From Pseudoxanthomonas sp. PXM02 (GTDB lineage Bacteria > Pseudomonadota > Gammaproteobacteria > Xanthomonadales > Xanthomonadaceae), in the NCBI RefSeq assembly GCF_014851805.1, contig NZ_JACVAK010000005.1:62001-126000 (forward strand): a stretch of DNA of 64,000 nt. Direction: 5' to 3'. Below the pieces are notes generated by a model, which was given only the letters and a program-made list of their open reading frames with translations, made no database searches and was not told where the DNA came from. Both the position numbers and the translations under genes were made by a program. Positions 46,903-55,965 of the stretch are shown in pieces; positions within the stretch are counted from its first letter, which is position 1, and each line of letters starts with the position of its first letter.

Positions 46903-47289
46903 TTACTGGCCGGTGATCGCGGTGAGCATGGTGCGCACCTTGGATTCGATGAAGCTCAGTGAGGCGCGGTATTCCAGCGCCGCGCGGCCGTAGGCGGCGC
47001 GCTCGGTGTCGGCGTCGACGGTGTTGCCGTCCAGGCTGGGCTGCACGCCGTCGCGCTCGAAGATCCGCGGCGAGGCGTTCAGCAGGGTCATGTGCTGCTC
47101 GCTGGTGCTCCGCAACGGTGCGGCCTTGGCGGCGGCCTGTTCCAGCGCGGCCTGGAAGTCCAGGTCCTTCGCCTTGAAGTTGGGCGTATCGGCGTTGGAC
47201 AGGTTGCTGGCGATCAGCTGCATCCGCTGCTCACGCAACGGCAGGGCCGCCGCATGGACACCCAGGTAATTGGAGATGGGATTGGACAT
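46903..47289 (-). CDS. flgB: Flagellar proximal rod protein
   Basis: A 128-residue rod protein, first gene of the flgBCDEF run. The MQLIASNLSNADTPNFKAKDLDFQAALEQA segment is the axial signature; the end is the short D0 helix RAALEYRASLSFIESKVRTMLTAITGQ. A perfect sigma-54 promoter lies 34 bases upstream of its ATG. Confidence 0.95.
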   Translation of the reverse strand: MSNPISNYLGVHAAALPLREQRMQLIASNLSNADTPNFKAKDLDFQAALEQAAAKAAPLRSTSEQHMTLLNASPRIFERDGVQPSLDGNTVDADTERAAYGRAALEYRASLSFIESKVRTMLTAITGQ

Positions 47290-47322
47290 GGCACCGCTCC
47301 GGCAGACCGTTGCCGGGGCAGT

Positions 47323-47338
47323 TGCAAGGCGTGTGCCA
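47323..47338 (-). promoter_or_regulatory. Sigma-54 promoter of flgB
   Basis: On the minus strand: TGGCAC-ACGCC-TTGCA, a full match to the -24/-12 consensus. The predicted start lies near 47312, leaving a leader of about 22 bases before the flgB ATG. This places flgBCDEF under RpoN and a FleQ/FlrA-type activator, as in other polar flagellates. Confidence 0.92.
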
Positions 47339-47403
47339 GAACACGTGTTTCCTTCTCCCTGCAGCGCGGGGAGAAGGTGCCCGGAGGGCGGATGAGGGGA
47401 GCT

Positions 47404-48357
47404 TTACGCCGCCATGCGCGCCGAAACCACCTGGTTCAGGCGGAACAGCACGTGTTCGGCCAGCTCGTGCGGGCTGTACTTGGCCACGAAGGCGTTGGCG
47501 CCTACGCGTTCCACCATGGCGTTGTTGAACACGCCCGACAGGGACGTGTGCAGCAGCACGTACAGGCCGGCCAGGCCCGGGTGGCGCCGGATTTCCGTCG
47601 TCAGCGTGTAGCCGTCCATGGCCGGCATCTCGATATCGGAGATGACCATGGCGTAGCGCTCGGCCGGGTTCTCGCCGGCCGCGTGCACCTGCAAGAGATG
47701 GTCCAGCGCCTGGCGGCCGTCCGAGAGCAGGGTGGCGGTGACGCCCAGCTGCTCCAGCACGCTGCGGATCTGCGAGCGCGCCACGCGGGAGTCGTCGACC
47801 ACCAGCACCTGCATCGGCGGGGCATCGGCGGGGAGGGCCATCTCCGGCGCCAGCGTGGCGTCCATGCGCGACTGGCAGATGTCGGCCAGCACGCTTTCCA
47901 CGTCGATCACCTGGATCAGTTCGCCCTGGAACCGCGTCACGGCGGTCAGGAAGCTGTTTTCCGCACCCAGCTCCGGCGGCGGATGGATGTCCTCGACCGC
48001 GATGTTGACGATGCGCTCCACGCCGCTGACCAGGAAGCCCTGCACCGAGCGGTTAAACTCGGTGACGACCAGGTAGTTGGGGGCGTTCTCGGGGTTCGGA
48101 TCGCGCTCGGGGTGGCGGATACTCAGGCCCAGGTCCAGCACTGGCACGGAGCGTCCACGCACGTCGGCCACGCCCACGAACTCGGTGGGCAGGCCGGGCA
48201 GCTGGAACAGGCCCGGACGGCGCAGGACTTCCTGCACCTTGAAGACGTTGACGCCAAAAAGCTGACGCCCGCCCAGGCGGAACAGCAGCAGGGCGAGGCG
48301 ATTGTGACCGGCCAGGCGGGTGCGCTGGTCGATGCGGTTGAGCAGGTCCTGGGTCAT
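47404..48357 (-). CDS. cheV: Chemotaxis coupling protein with receiver
   Basis: A 317-residue protein made of a CheW-like domain (LLFRLGGRQLFGVNVFKVQEVLRRPGLFQLPG) and a C-terminal receiver (VLVVDDSRVARSQIRS, VISDIEMPAMDG, AKYSP). CheV links receptors to CheA, and its receiver is phosphorylated to adapt the signal. A second in-frame ATG nine bases upstream (48366) is possible; no strong ribosome site distinguishes them. It is divergent from flgA across the half repeat element. Confidence 0.94.
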   Translation of the reverse strand: MTQDLLNRIDQRTRLAGHNRLALLLFRLGGRQLFGVNVFKVQEVLRRPGLFQLPGLPTEFVGVADVRGRSVPVLDLGLSIRHPERDPNPENAPNYLVVTEFNRSVQGFLVSGVERIVNIAVEDIHPPPELGAENSFLTAVTRFQGELIQVIDVESVLADICQSRMDATLAPEMALPADAPPMQVLVVDDSRVARSQIRSVLEQLGVTATLLSDGRQALDHLLQVHAAGENPAERYAMVISDIEMPAMDGYTLTTEIRRHPGLAGLYVLLHTSLSGVFNNAMVERVGANAFVAKYSPHELAEHVLFRLNQVVSARMAA

Positions 48358-48412
48358 GCACAGCATATCGGCCGGTGGGGAGGGCTCTTGAGCCGGCCGC
48401 CGAAGCTGTGAA

Positions 48413-48806
48413 GCCCCTCTCTCTGCGGGAGAGGGGTTGGGGAGAGGGCCAACGAAGTCCGTTGCCTTTGCGAGCCGTTGGTCTGCCCAAGCTATTGCGT
48501 TGAATTCCTGGGCCTGGAGGGATGGTCTTTTCGGAGCGCCGGCATGGCACCGCTCGCCGCGGGGGCCTTCTTTCTTTGCTTGTGCAAAGAAAGAAGCAAA
48601 GAAACACACCCCAGGCGGCACGCCCTCCGCTGCGCTGCGGGTTCGCGAGCGGTCCGGGAATTTTCGTATGGCACATCCCTGTGCCATACGAAAACGCCGT
48701 CATCCATGACGGCGCCCTTTGGGTTTTACCCGGCCCACTCGCCGTGCCTCATGGGGGTCCGAACGGCAGCAGCGCAAAGCCTTCATCGGATGTAACTAGG
48801 GTGGCT
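48413..48806 (+). repeat. Half copy of the long inverted repeat element
   Basis: One arm plus the centre of the 42962-43722 element: it opens GCCCCTCTCTCTGCGGGAGAG, carries the same TTTCTTTGCTTGTGCAAAG palindrome, TTTTCGTATGGCACA hairpin and GGCGCCC stem, and ends CGGATGTAACTAGGGTGGCT. The second arm is missing. It fills most of the gap between cheV and flgA and has no gene. Confidence 0.88.
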
Positions 48807-48886
48807 CCAGAGGCTCCCGCAGCCAGCGGCGCCATGCCTCTGCGTCAAGAAACACCACACCGAAGGTCCCGCGAACAAACACCGTT

Positions 48887-48902
48887 TGGCACACCGCTTG
48901 CA
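48887..48902 (+). promoter_or_regulatory. Sigma-54 promoter of flgA
   Basis: TGGCAC-ACCGC-TTGCA is a complete -24/-12 match. A start near 48913 gives a 23-base leader with GGAG in front of the ATG at 48936. Confidence 0.92.
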
Positions 48903-48935
48903 CCTTCCCCGCCGATGAACCACCGGAGCCCGCCC

Positions 48936-49589
48936 ATGCTGCTGCGCCTGATGACCGCCCTGATCGGTGGACTGACCGTCTGCGCCGTCCTGGCCGCGGA
49001 CTTCCAGCCGGTCGACAGCATCAAGGCGGCCGCGATCGGCGCGCTGCCCGCCGGCAGCGAGGCCGAGGCCACGCTGGATCCCGCCCTGCGCCTGCCGCGC
49101 TGTGGTGCCGCGCTGGTCGCGCGCATCCAGGGCAGCAACAGCGTCGAAGTCAGTTGCCCCCAGGACGCCGGCTGGCGCCTGTTCGTGCCGGTGCGCGTGC
49201 GTCGCAGCCAGACGGTGCTGGTACTGGCGCGGGGGATCGCGCCGGGCGAGACGATCACCGCCGATGCCTTCGTCGCCGAGCGCCGCGATGCCTCGCGCAT
49301 CGTCGGTGCTGCGGTGGCCGATCCGTCGCAGGCGGTCGGCCGCGTCGCGCGCCGCATGCTGTCGGCCGGTGCCGTGCTGGCCGCGACCGACCTGGTCGCG
49401 CAGCGGCTGGTCCGGCGCGGTGACAACGTCGCGCTGGTCTCACGCCGGGGCGGGGTGGAAGTCCGCGTGGCCGGCAAGGCGCTCGCCGATGCCGGCGAGA
49501 ACGAGCGGGTCACCGTCGAAAACCTGTCCTCGCGCCGTGTGGTGCAGGGCGTGGTGGGGCCGGGCGGCGACGTCTGGGTCAGCCGATGA
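48936..49589 (+). CDS. flgA: P-ring assembly chaperone
   Basis: A 217-residue periplasmic chaperone for FlgI. Signal peptide MLLRLMTALIGGLTVCAVLA, then a SAF-type domain (LVLARGIAPGETITADAFVAERRD) and the terminal VRVAGKALADAGENERVTVENLSSRRVVQGVVGPGG that typifies FlgA. The ATG at 48936 has GGAG 8 bases upstream; an ATG at 48915 would leave the predicted transcript only about 2 bases of leader. flgM follows across a region with two sigma-28 promoters. Confidence 0.94.
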   Translation: MLLRLMTALIGGLTVCAVLAADFQPVDSIKAAAIGALPAGSEAEATLDPALRLPRCGAALVARIQGSNSVEVSCPQDAGWRLFVPVRVRRSQTVLVLARGIAPGETITADAFVAERRDASRIVGAAVADPSQAVGRVARRMLSAGAVLAATDLVAQRLVRRGDNVALVSRRGGVEVRVAGKALADAGENERVTVENLSSRRVVQGVVGPGGDVWVSR

Positions 49590-49610
49590 AAAATAATTGC
49601 CAGGTCGCCC

Positions 49611-49637
49611 TAAAGTTGCACCCGGGGTGGCCGATAC
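49611..49637 (+). promoter_or_regulatory. Sigma-28 promoter 1 of flgM
   Basis: TAAAGTTG at 49611-49618, 11-base spacer, GCCGATAC at 49630-49637. This matches the FliA consensus TAAAGTTT-N11-GCCGATAA with two differences. It is 91 bases upstream of a second such promoter. Confidence 0.9.
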
Positions 49638-49701
49638 CGAACGTGGGTGGAAGTAGACCGGGTACAAACCGGACCTTCTTCGGAAATGTGGCTTCCGTCA
49701 C

Positions 49702-49728
49702 TAAAGTCGGAAACGCTGCGGCCGATAA
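49702..49728 (+). promoter_or_regulatory. Sigma-28 promoter 2 of flgM
   Basis: TAAAGTCG at 49702-49709, 11-base spacer, GCCGATAA at 49721-49728. The -10 is a full match to FliA consensus. The start near 49736 leaves about 23 bases before the flgM ATG at 49759. Confidence 0.92.
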
Positions 49729-49758
49729 CTCCTATGAACCCTGTGACAGGTGACTGAC

Positions 49759-50067
49759 ATGAACCAGAAAATCGAAGGCACTCCCCCTGCCGCCATCCGC
49801 ACCACCGGCCCCGTAAGCGGCCGCGTGGCGTCCGCAGGCGCTGATCGCTCCAGCCCCGTGGAAGCCAGTGCGGCGGGCGACAGCCTGCGCTTGACCGGTG
49901 AAGCCACCAGCCTGCAGGCCATGCAGCGCGAACTGGCCAGCGCCCCGGCGATCAACGAGGCCCGTGTGCAGGCCGTGCGTGAGGCCCTGCAGGCCGGCAC
50001 GTACAAGGTCAACGCCGAGGCCATCGCCGACGGCATGCTCGGCCTGGAAGACCAGCTGGGTCGTTGA
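49759..50067 (+). CDS. flgM: Anti-sigma-28 factor
   Basis: A 102-residue protein starting MNQKIEGTPPAAIRTTGPVSG. The conserved C-terminal helices (AINEARVQAVREALQAGTYKVNAEAIADGMLGLEDQL) hold sigma-28 (FliA) inactive until FlgM is exported through a finished hook. Two sigma-28 promoters upstream give the usual negative feedback. A GTG at 49750 is in frame but would only add MTD. Confidence 0.94.
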   Translation: MNQKIEGTPPAAIRTTGPVSGRVASAGADRSSPVEASAAGDSLRLTGEATSLQAMQRELASAPAINEARVQAVREALQAGTYKVNAEAIADGMLGLEDQLGR

Positions 50068-50072
50068 TCCCG

Positions 50073-50417
50073 ATGACGCAGGCCCCTCTCCAGCGACTGT
50101 CCGCGGCCCTGGACGAGGAACGCCGCGCCATCGTCGAGCACGACGTGGAAGCGCTGGTGCGCTCCACGCAGGAAAAGCTCGACGCGCTGCGCGCGCTGGA
50201 AGCGGCCGCGGCCGGCTTCGGCTTTTCCGAAGACATGCAGGCGCGACTGGCCGAACTGGCCGAACTGAACCACGCCAACGGCATCCTGCTGGCGCGCCGC
50301 CGACGTGAAGTGAACTGGGCGCTGCGCCACCTGGGCCGCACCGAAAGCCATGGCGCCTACGATGCGCAGGGCCAGACGTCCACGACGTCCGCACCGCGTC
50401 CGCTCGCTGTCGCCTAA
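50073..50417 (+). CDS. flgN: Flagellar export chaperone FlgN
   Basis: A 114-residue helical protein, five bases after flgM. LSAALDEERRAIVEHDVEALVRSTQEKLDALRALE and NHANGILLARRRREVNWALRHLGR are the FlgN helices; FlgN keeps FlgK and FlgL ready for export. The tail is a low-complexity TSTTSAPRPLAVA. Confidence 0.9.
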   Translation: MTQAPLQRLSAALDEERRAIVEHDVEALVRSTQEKLDALRALEAAAAGFGFSEDMQARLAELAELNHANGILLARRRREVNWALRHLGRTESHGAYDAQGQTSTTSAPRPLAVA

Positions 50418-50422
50418 GCCCG

Positions 50423-51757
50423 GTGCCCGATCCGCAAACTGCGACCCCGCACCTTGCCGCCCCCGCGGCCGCGCCGGATACTGGCGCCCCATCGCCGCCA
50501 CCCGATGCATCCGTGGCCACAGCCCCGCCCAACAATCCGCCGTCCGGCGCCTGCGCCACGGATGACATCCCCAGCTTCTCCGATCTGAAGGCGCTGGCCG
50601 AACTGATGGACGACGGCTACCTGCTGTGCCGTGGCGATGCGCGCCCACTGCATGCCAACGCCGCCGCCCGCGCCCTGGTCAACGATGACGGCGACCCGCT
50701 GGCGGCGCTGTCGCGGTTGTTGCCCGCTGACGCGATCCGCACCGCACGCGAGACCGGTCGCTGGAACGCCGACCTGACCCTCGACGACGGCCTGGTGCTG
50801 CAGGTGCGCGCGTACTTCCACGACAGTCCTGGCGGCGGCCACTGCATGGTCGTGTTCCACGATGTCAGCGAGGCGCATGCGCGCCAGCAGGAACTGCAGC
50901 GCCGGCATGCGCAGCTCCGGCAGACGCTGGTGCGCCTGGCCGGTGCGCAGGAACAGTTGGTGCAGTCCGAGAAGATGGCCTCCATCGGCCAGCTCGCCGC
51001 CGGCGTCGCGCACGAGATCAACAATCCGATCGGTTACGTGCACTCCAATCTTGGTTCGCTGCAGGAATACCTGCACAGCCTGTTCTCGCTGATCGAGGTC
51101 TACGAGCGCGCGCTGCGCCTGCCGGACCCGAAGGTGATGCTGCCCGAGATCGAGGACCTGCGCGCGCGTTCCGACATCGACTTCATCACCGGCGACCTGC
51201 CGCAGCTGATGTCCGAGTCGCGCGAGGGCATCGAGCGCGTTACCGCGATCGTGCGCAACCTGAAGGATTTCTCGTACTCCGGCCGCGACGACAGCTGGAA
51301 ATCCGCCGACCTGCACGCCGGCCTGGATTCCACCATCAACATCATCTGGAACGAGCTGAAGTACAAGGTCACGCTGGAAAAGCACTACGGCAAGCTGCCG
51401 CTGGTGCAGTGCCGTCCGTCCGAGTTGAACCAGGTGTTCATGAACATCCTGCTCAACGCCAGTCATGCCATCGACGAGCGCGGCACCATCAACGTCAGTA
51501 CCGGCGTGGAAGGCGACGAGGTCTGGGTCGAAGTCCAGGACAGCGGCCACGGCATTCCGGACGAGATCCTGCAACGCATCTTCGATCCGTTCTTCACCAC
51601 CAAGCCGGTAGGCAGCGGCACCGGCCTGGGCCTGTCGATTTCCTACGGCATCGTCAAGAAGCACAACGGCCGCATCGAAGCGCGCAACGAGCCCGGCGCC
51701 GGCGCCTGCTTCCGCATCACGCTGCCGATCCGCCAGCCTGCCGCCGACGCGGCGTGA
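50423..51757 (+). CDS. Soluble histidine kinase cotranscribed with flgMN
   Basis: A 444-residue kinase starting with GTG 5 bases after flgN. A proline-rich N-terminal tail of about 50 residues precedes a PAS-like segment ([28 protein letters not shown]), then the phosphoacceptor region [17 protein letters not shown] (His in AHEINNP), N box [11 protein letters not shown], and G boxes DSGHGIP and [11 protein letters not shown]. No membrane segment, so the signal is cytoplasmic. No cognate regulator follows; a REP pair ends the run. Its place in the flgMN operon suggests a flagellar role, which is inference. Confidence 0.88.
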   Translation: MPDPQTATPHLAAPAAAPDTGAPSPPPDASVATAPPNNPPSGACATDDIPSFSDLKALAELMDDGYLLCRGDARPLHANAAARALVNDDGDPLAALSRLLPADAIRTARETGRWNADLTLDDGLVLQVRAYFHDSPGGGHCMVVFHDVSEAHARQQELQRRHAQLRQTLVRLAGAQEQLVQSEKMASIGQLAAGVAHEINNPIGYVHSNLGSLQEYLHSLFSLIEVYERALRLPDPKVMLPEIEDLRARSDIDFITGDLPQLMSESREGIERVTAIVRNLKDFSYSGRDDSWKSADLHAGLDSTINIIWNELKYKVTLEKHYGKLPLVQCRPSELNQVFMNILLNASHAIDERGTINVSTGVEGDEVWVEVQDSGHGIPDEILQRIFDPFFTTKPVGSGTGLGLSISYGIVKKHNGRIEARNEPGAGACFRITLPIRQPAADAA

Positions 51758-51777
51758 ACGATTCGATGCCTGCAGGT

Positions 51778-51907
51778 GTGGGAGCGACGTAAGTCGCGAT
51801 CAGGGAATCCGGTTGTTCTGGAACTTGACCCGTGCGGCGGGCGTCGGTCGCCTTCGATGGCGCCATGATGGTTCGGTTGCTGCGTTCGCGACTTACGTCG
51901 CTCCCAC
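51778..51907. repeat. REP inverted pair 5
   Basis: Left arm 51778-51800 (GTGGGAGCGACGTAAGTCGC) and right arm 51886-51907 (its reverse complement), 85 bases apart, between the kinase gene and the convergent GIY-YIG gene. Confidence 0.9.
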
Positions 51908-51920
51908 ATCCGCATACACC

Positions 51921-52193
51921 TCAGCAGGGATCGAAAAACGCCAGCTTCTTCGCCCTGGGCAACCGTTTCAGCTGCGCCTCGGCGCGCGAGGCCGCGCTGC
52001 GATCCGGATAGCCGCGACTGGCCAGCACGCGAACAGGTGGATTCGCCCGCGTGTATTTCGCGCCGGTACCGGCGACATGCGCGGCGTAGCGTGCGTCCAG
52101 GCGGTTCGTGATGCCGGCGTACCAGGCGCCGTTGCGGCATTCCAGCAGATACAGGCACCAGCCGTCCGGCGTCGGTGCATCCGCGTCAGGCAT
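51921..52193 (-). CDS. GIY-YIG domain protein (UPF0213-like)
   Basis: A 90-residue single-domain protein. The motif reads [24 protein letters not shown], in which the G-[IL]-Y-x10-Y-[IV]-G pattern appears as CLYLLE ... WYAGIT, followed by [12 protein letters not shown] and a basic C-terminus. These short proteins are common in bacteria, and a repair-nuclease role has been proposed for some. Its 3' end is REP-bounded, and its start overlaps the end of the GGDEF-EAL gene by 8 bases, so it is likely the last gene of that transcript. Confidence 0.85.
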   Translation of the reverse strand: MPDADAPTPDGWCLYLLECRNGAWYAGITNRLDARYAAHVAGTGAKYTRANPPVRVLASRGYPDRSAASRAEAQLKRLPRAKKLAFFDPC

Positions 52194-53901
52194 GGGCGCG
52201 GTGGTGCGGCTGGTTCTCGTAGGTGGTGAAGGCCTGGCGGATGTGTTCGCGCAGGTCGTCGTCGTTCCATGGCTTGGTCAGGAAGCGGTAGATCTCGCCG
52301 CGGTTGATCGCCTCGGTCACCGTCGCCAGGTCGGTGTAGCCGGACAGCACGAGGCGCACGGTGTCGGGGTAGAGCAAGCGCACGCGGCCGAGGAACTCGG
52401 TGCCGCTCATGTCGGACATGCGCTGGTCGGACAGGATCACCTGCACGTCGTTGGTCGCCAGCAGTTCGAACGCGTCGGTGACGTTGCTGGCGGCGAGGAT
52501 GCGGTAGCCGTCACGGCGGAACAGGCGCACCAGCGATCGCAGGATGTTTTCCTCGTCGTCCAGCAGCAGCAGCGTGCGGTCCGGCTTGGTGGCGGCGAAG
52601 GCGTCGGCGCGCAGATAGCGGCGGCGCAGCACGGCGCCGGCGTCCTCGGCCGACATCGGTTCGCCGAACAGATGACCCTGGAACATGTCGCACTGATTGC
52701 GGCGCAGGAAGCCCAACTGGGTATCGGTCTCCACGCCGTGCGCGATGACTTTCATGCCCAGCTGGTGGCCCATCGCGATGATGGCGCAGGTGATGGCGAC
52801 TTCGCGGGGGCCGGACGGCACGCCTTTCACGAAGTTGCGGTCGATCTTGATCTTGTCCACCGAGAAACGCACCAGCGAATCCAGGTTTGAATCGCCCATG
52901 CCGAAATCGTCCAGCGTCAGGCGCACGCCTTCGCGATGCAGCTGCGCCAGCGTGCGATGGACCAGGTTCATGTCCTTGGCCAGCGCGTTCTGCCGGACTT
53001 CCAGCACCACCATCTGCGGCGGGATGCCGGCTTCCTGCATGGCCTCCAGCACTTCGGAGACGAAGCTGGGGCGCAGCAGCTGCAGGGTGGAGACGTTGAC
53101 CGCGATCTCGAAGTCATCGAAGCCCCAGTCGCGCCACACGCGCGCTTGCTTGAACGCATTGCGCAGCACCCAGTCGCCGATCTGCACGATCACGCCGAGC
53201 TTCTCGGCCACGTGCATGAAGCGCTCCGGCACCAGCAGGCCGAGCGCCGGGGAGTACCAGCGCAGCAGCGTTTCCATGCCGACCACGCGGCCATCGTGCG
53301 CGTTGATCTGCGGCTGGTAGAACAGGCGCAGTTCGTTGTGGTGGATCGCGTTGACGATCTGGCGCGCGATGATGCTGTCGCTGCGCGCGGTGATCGCGGC
53401 GCCGCGCCGGTACAGGCGCACCAGGTTCATGCCCTCGTGCTTGGCCTGTTCCATGGCGCTTTCCGCGCACTGCAGCAGGCCCGAGGCGGTCTCCGCATGT
53501 TCGGGGCACAGTGCGACGCCCAGCGTGCCGGTCAGGAACAGCGTGTACGGCAGCACCGTCATCGGCAGTTCGATCTGCTCGCGCAGCAGGTCGCCGAAAC
53601 GCTCCGGCGGCAGCGTGCCGGGCAGGCGCGGCACTGCCACGATGAATTCGTCGCTGCCGTGGCGCCATGCGCGCGCTTCCGGACCCAGGGCCTGCTGCAG
53701 GCGGTCGCTGAGGATGGCCAGCGCTTCGTCGCCGACCTCCACGCCCATGTTCTCGTTGATCGAGCGGAAGTGGTCGATGTCCAGGTACAGCAACATCAAC
53801 GGCGTGCCGTCGTTCGTGGCGGCCTCGACCATGCGCTGCAGGTCGGCTTCGCCAGCGCCGAGGCGCGGCAGGCGGGGCAGGTGGGCGTGCTCGGAATTCA
53901 C
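52186..53901 (-). CDS. GGDEF-EAL-receiver signalling protein
   Basis: A 571-residue soluble protein with a reversed domain order: degenerate GGDEF (GGDEF replaced by HGSDEF, so probably no cyclase activity), EAL domain ([59 protein letters not shown], and HGVET), and a C-terminal receiver ([30 protein letters not shown]). The EAL motif is ETL but the glutamates, DD pair and lysine of the active site remain, so c-di-GMP hydrolysis is possible. It starts with GTG overlapping the stop of the kinase-like gene (GTGA). Confidence 0.9.
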   Translation of the reverse strand: MNSEHAHLPRLPRLGAGEADLQRMVEAATNDGTPLMLLYLDIDHFRSINENMGVEVGDEALAILSDRLQQALGPEARAWRHGSDEFIVAVPRLPGTLPPERFGDLLREQIELPMTVLPYTLFLTGTLGVALCPEHAETASGLLQCAESAMEQAKHEGMNLVRLYRRGAAITARSDSIIARQIVNAIHHNELRLFYQPQINAHDGRVVGMETLLRWYSPALGLLVPERFMHVAEKLGVIVQIGDWVLRNAFKQARVWRDWGFDDFEIAVNVSTLQLLRPSFVSEVLEAMQEAGIPPQMVVLEVRQNALAKDMNLVHRTLAQLHREGVRLTLDDFGMGDSNLDSLVRFSVDKIKIDRNFVKGVPSGPREVAITCAIIAMGHQLGMKVIAHGVETDTQLGFLRRNQCDMFQGHLFGEPMSAEDAGAVLRRRYLRADAFAATKPDRTLLLLDDEENILRSLVRLFRRDGYRILAASNVTDAFELLATNDVQVILSDQRMSDMSGTEFLGRVRLLYPDTVRLVLSGYTDLATVTEAINRGEIYRFLTKPWNDDDLREHIRQAFTTYENQPHHRAHA

Positions 53902-54515
53902 GCGGGATCGGCGGATGCGGAGGAGGGGGCCGCATAGGGTAGGCGAAGTCGCCACGGCGTGCCCGGAACGGCCTCGAGCTCGCCGCCGACCGCGATCGCC
54001 AGCGCGTGCAGCAGCGGCCGCTCGGCGATGTCGCCGATGCCCGGTGACAGGTCGAGCGTGAACGTGCCCGCCGCGTCGCCATCGCCGGCCAGCGTCACGG
54101 CCGGCTGAGCGCCCGCGGCGCGCAGCAGCACCTGCGCGATGCGGAACGCCACCAGCGCGGTGTCCGTCGCCGGTGCATGAGGCAACGGCGCCAGGGTCAA
54201 GGCAGCGCCGGGAAAGAGCCGTTCGTACTCGGCGCGCAGCGCGGCATCCAAGCCGATCGAATCCAGTTGCGGCGGATGCAGGGTGGCGTGCAGGTCGCGC
54301 ACGATGGCGACGGCTTCGTCGCTGGCGCGGATGATTTCCTGCAAGTCTTCCGCACGCACCTCGGCATCGTCTTCCGACTGCACCAGGTGCGCGCCCATCC
54401 GGATCGCCGACAACGCCTGGCCCACCTGGTTGTGCAGGGCGCGGCCGACGCGATGGCGCTCGGCTTCCTGCAGGCGGAACAGCTGCATCAGCAGGGGGGA
54501 TGAAGGCGTCGACAT
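53898..54515 (-). CDS. Degenerate NarX-type kinase-like protein
   Basis: A 205-residue soluble protein. The N-terminal QEAERHRVGRALHNQVGQALSAIRMGAHLV is a HisKA_3-type dimerisation helix that keeps the phosphoacceptor His (ALHNQVGQ). The rest resembles an ATPase fold (LDLSPGIGDIAERPLLHALAIAVGG) but the nucleotide-binding N and G boxes are not recognisable. It may be a phosphotransfer or partner protein rather than a kinase. The start at 54515 gives MSTPSSPLL; its stop overlaps the GGDEF-EAL-receiver gene, so the pair is coupled and the receiver is its likely partner. Confidence 0.75.
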   Translation of the reverse strand: MSTPSSPLLMQLFRLQEAERHRVGRALHNQVGQALSAIRMGAHLVQSEDDAEVRAEDLQEIIRASDEAVAIVRDLHATLHPPQLDSIGLDAALRAEYERLFPGAALTLAPLPHAPATDTALVAFRIAQVLLRAAGAQPAVTLAGDGDAAGTFTLDLSPGIGDIAERPLLHALAIAVGGELEAVPGTPWRLRLPYAAPSSASADPA

Positions 54516-54592
54516 GGGCGGTGCGCGGAGGGGAACGTCCGCAGTATGCCAGCCATGCCGCGGGCGGATGGCGCGCTGATGCCCGGAACGCA

Positions 54593-54620
54593 ACGGGGCG
54601 GCCATCGCTGGCCGCCCCGT
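54593..54620 (-). terminator. Perfect 12-base hairpin after the receptor gene
   Basis: ACGGGGCGGCCA (54593-54604), loop TCGC, TGGCCGCCCCGT (54609-54620). It lies 26 bases after the stop of the minus-strand receptor gene and is very stable, but the T tract is weak (TTGCGTTCC), so termination is likely but not certain. Confidence 0.6.
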
Positions 54621-54646
54621 CGTGTCGTTCTTCAGATGTCAGCAGG

Positions 54647-55837
54647 TCAGAACAGCTCGACCGTGCCCGCACCCATGTTCTGCTGAGCGACCGGCTTGTG
54701 CGGCGGACGCTCCCACTCCGTGCGCTGGTCGCGCAGGCGGTTGCCGATCAGGCGCAGCGCGCTGAGCAGTTCGTTGTCGGTGGCGCCGCCCGTGCGGTGC
54801 AGCAGTTCCTGCAGGGCCAGCGCTTCCTTGTTGATCGCGGTCAGGCGGTCCAGGTGTGTCTGTGCACTGCCCAGCGACTGCGTGGCGATGTCTTCGAACT
54901 GCAGCGAGCGGACCGCATCGGCGACGCTGGCGTCGATGGCGTGGCCGCACATCGAGACTTCGCGCATGCCGTCGCCCAGCGAGGCGTTGATCGCGGCGAC
55001 CTGGTTCAGCATGCCGGCGGCTTCGCTACGCGCTTCCCGCGAGCGGTCCAGGTCGCGCGAGGCCATGTTCGACACGGTGTCGCGCACCTTGGCGATCGAT
55101 TCCTTCGAGCTGTGGGCCAGCTTGCGGATCTGCTCGTTGAAGGCGGTGGAGCGCTCGGACAGGTTGCGCACTTCGTCGGCCACCACCGCGAAGCCGCGAC
55201 CGGCTTCACCGGCACGCGCCGCTTCGATGGCGGCGTTCAGCGCCAGCAGGTTGGTCTGGTCGGCGATCGACTTGACGTCTTCCAGCAGCGAGAAGATGCC
55301 GTCCAGGTGCTGCGCCATGTCGTCGATGTGGTGCACGGTGGTGCCGCTCTGGCCGGCCACCTGTTCCAGCGCCTCGACCAGCTGCTCCATGCGCTGGCTG
55401 GCGTTCTGCGCGAAGCGCGCCACGTCCACGCCGGCCCGGTCGCCTTCGCCGTTGCGGTCGATGATGCGGGAGATCGCGGTGCTCTGTTCGCGCGACTTGC
55501 GGTTCATCGCGTCGAAGCTGCCGCCCAGGTTGTTGACCGCTTCGCGGATCAGTTCGCGGGCGCGGTCGATCTCGCTGCGCGAGCCTTCGATCTCGTTGTT
55601 CACGAAGCGGCGCAGTTCGGTCAGCAGGGCATCCTGTTCGCGCACGACGCTGGCGTGCTCGGGGGAGATCTGGTGCGACTGGGTAACGGTCAGCCAGGCG
55701 AAGATCAGCCAGGCCAGCGTCAGCGACGTCAGCAGGGCCCATTGCAAGGCGCTGGGCCAGTCGAAACCGACCGACACCGGGAACAGCAGGGTGAGGATGA
55801 GGGGTGCCGCCAAACGAACCAGGATGCGCGAATACAT
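54647..55837 (-). CDS. Membrane chemoreceptor without a periplasmic domain
   Basis: A 396-residue receptor-like protein. Two adjacent membrane helices (about residues 5-24 and 30-50) are followed directly by a cytoplasmic coiled coil with the signalling tip [21 protein letters not shown], so there is no large periplasmic ligand domain and no HAMP. The C-terminal part (about 270-396) has a divergent extension and ends in GTVELF. A sigma-28 promoter lies 30 bases upstream. It probably senses a membrane or cytoplasmic cue and feeds the flagellar chemotaxis system. The ATG at 55837 is chosen as it precedes the first helix. Confidence 0.88.
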   Translation of the reverse strand: MYSRILVRLAAPLILTLLFPVSVGFDWPSALQWALLTSLTLAWLIFAWLTVTQSHQISPEHASVVREQDALLTELRRFVNNEIEGSRSEIDRARELIREAVNNLGGSFDAMNRKSREQSTAISRIIDRNGEGDRAGVDVARFAQNASQRMEQLVEALEQVAGQSGTTVHHIDDMAQHLDGIFSLLEDVKSIADQTNLLALNAAIEAARAGEAGRGFAVVADEVRNLSERSTAFNEQIRKLAHSSKESIAKVRDTVSNMASRDLDRSREARSEAAGMLNQVAAINASLGDGMREVSMCGHAIDASVADAVRSLQFEDIATQSLGSAQTHLDRLTAINKEALALQELLHRTGGATDNELLSALRLIGNRLRDQRTEWERPPHKPVAQQNMGAGTVELF

Positions 55838-55866
55838 GGGTGCTCTCTGCTGAAGCTCACTGATGA

Positions 55867-55893
55867 GTATCGGCCGTGCGGATCGGCTCTTTA
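55867..55893 (-). promoter_or_regulatory. Sigma-28 promoter of the receptor gene
   Basis: On the minus strand: TAAAGAGC (55893-55886), 11-base spacer, GCCGATAC (55874-55867). The start near 55860 leaves about 22 bases to the ATG. It ties this receptor to the late flagellar regulon. Confidence 0.88.
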
Positions 55894-55965
55894 GGCGGGA
55901 ATTCCGCGGGTTTCCGGGTTGAGGGTGATCTGTGACTGCCGTTGCCGCTCGCGCGCCCGGCTGTT

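Noticed and set aside
52186-54672. One long fusion of the GGDEF-EAL gene with the upstream gene
   Set aside because: The frame is open but upstream residues are arginine-rich noise; a GTG start overlapping the real upstream gene's stop fits better.
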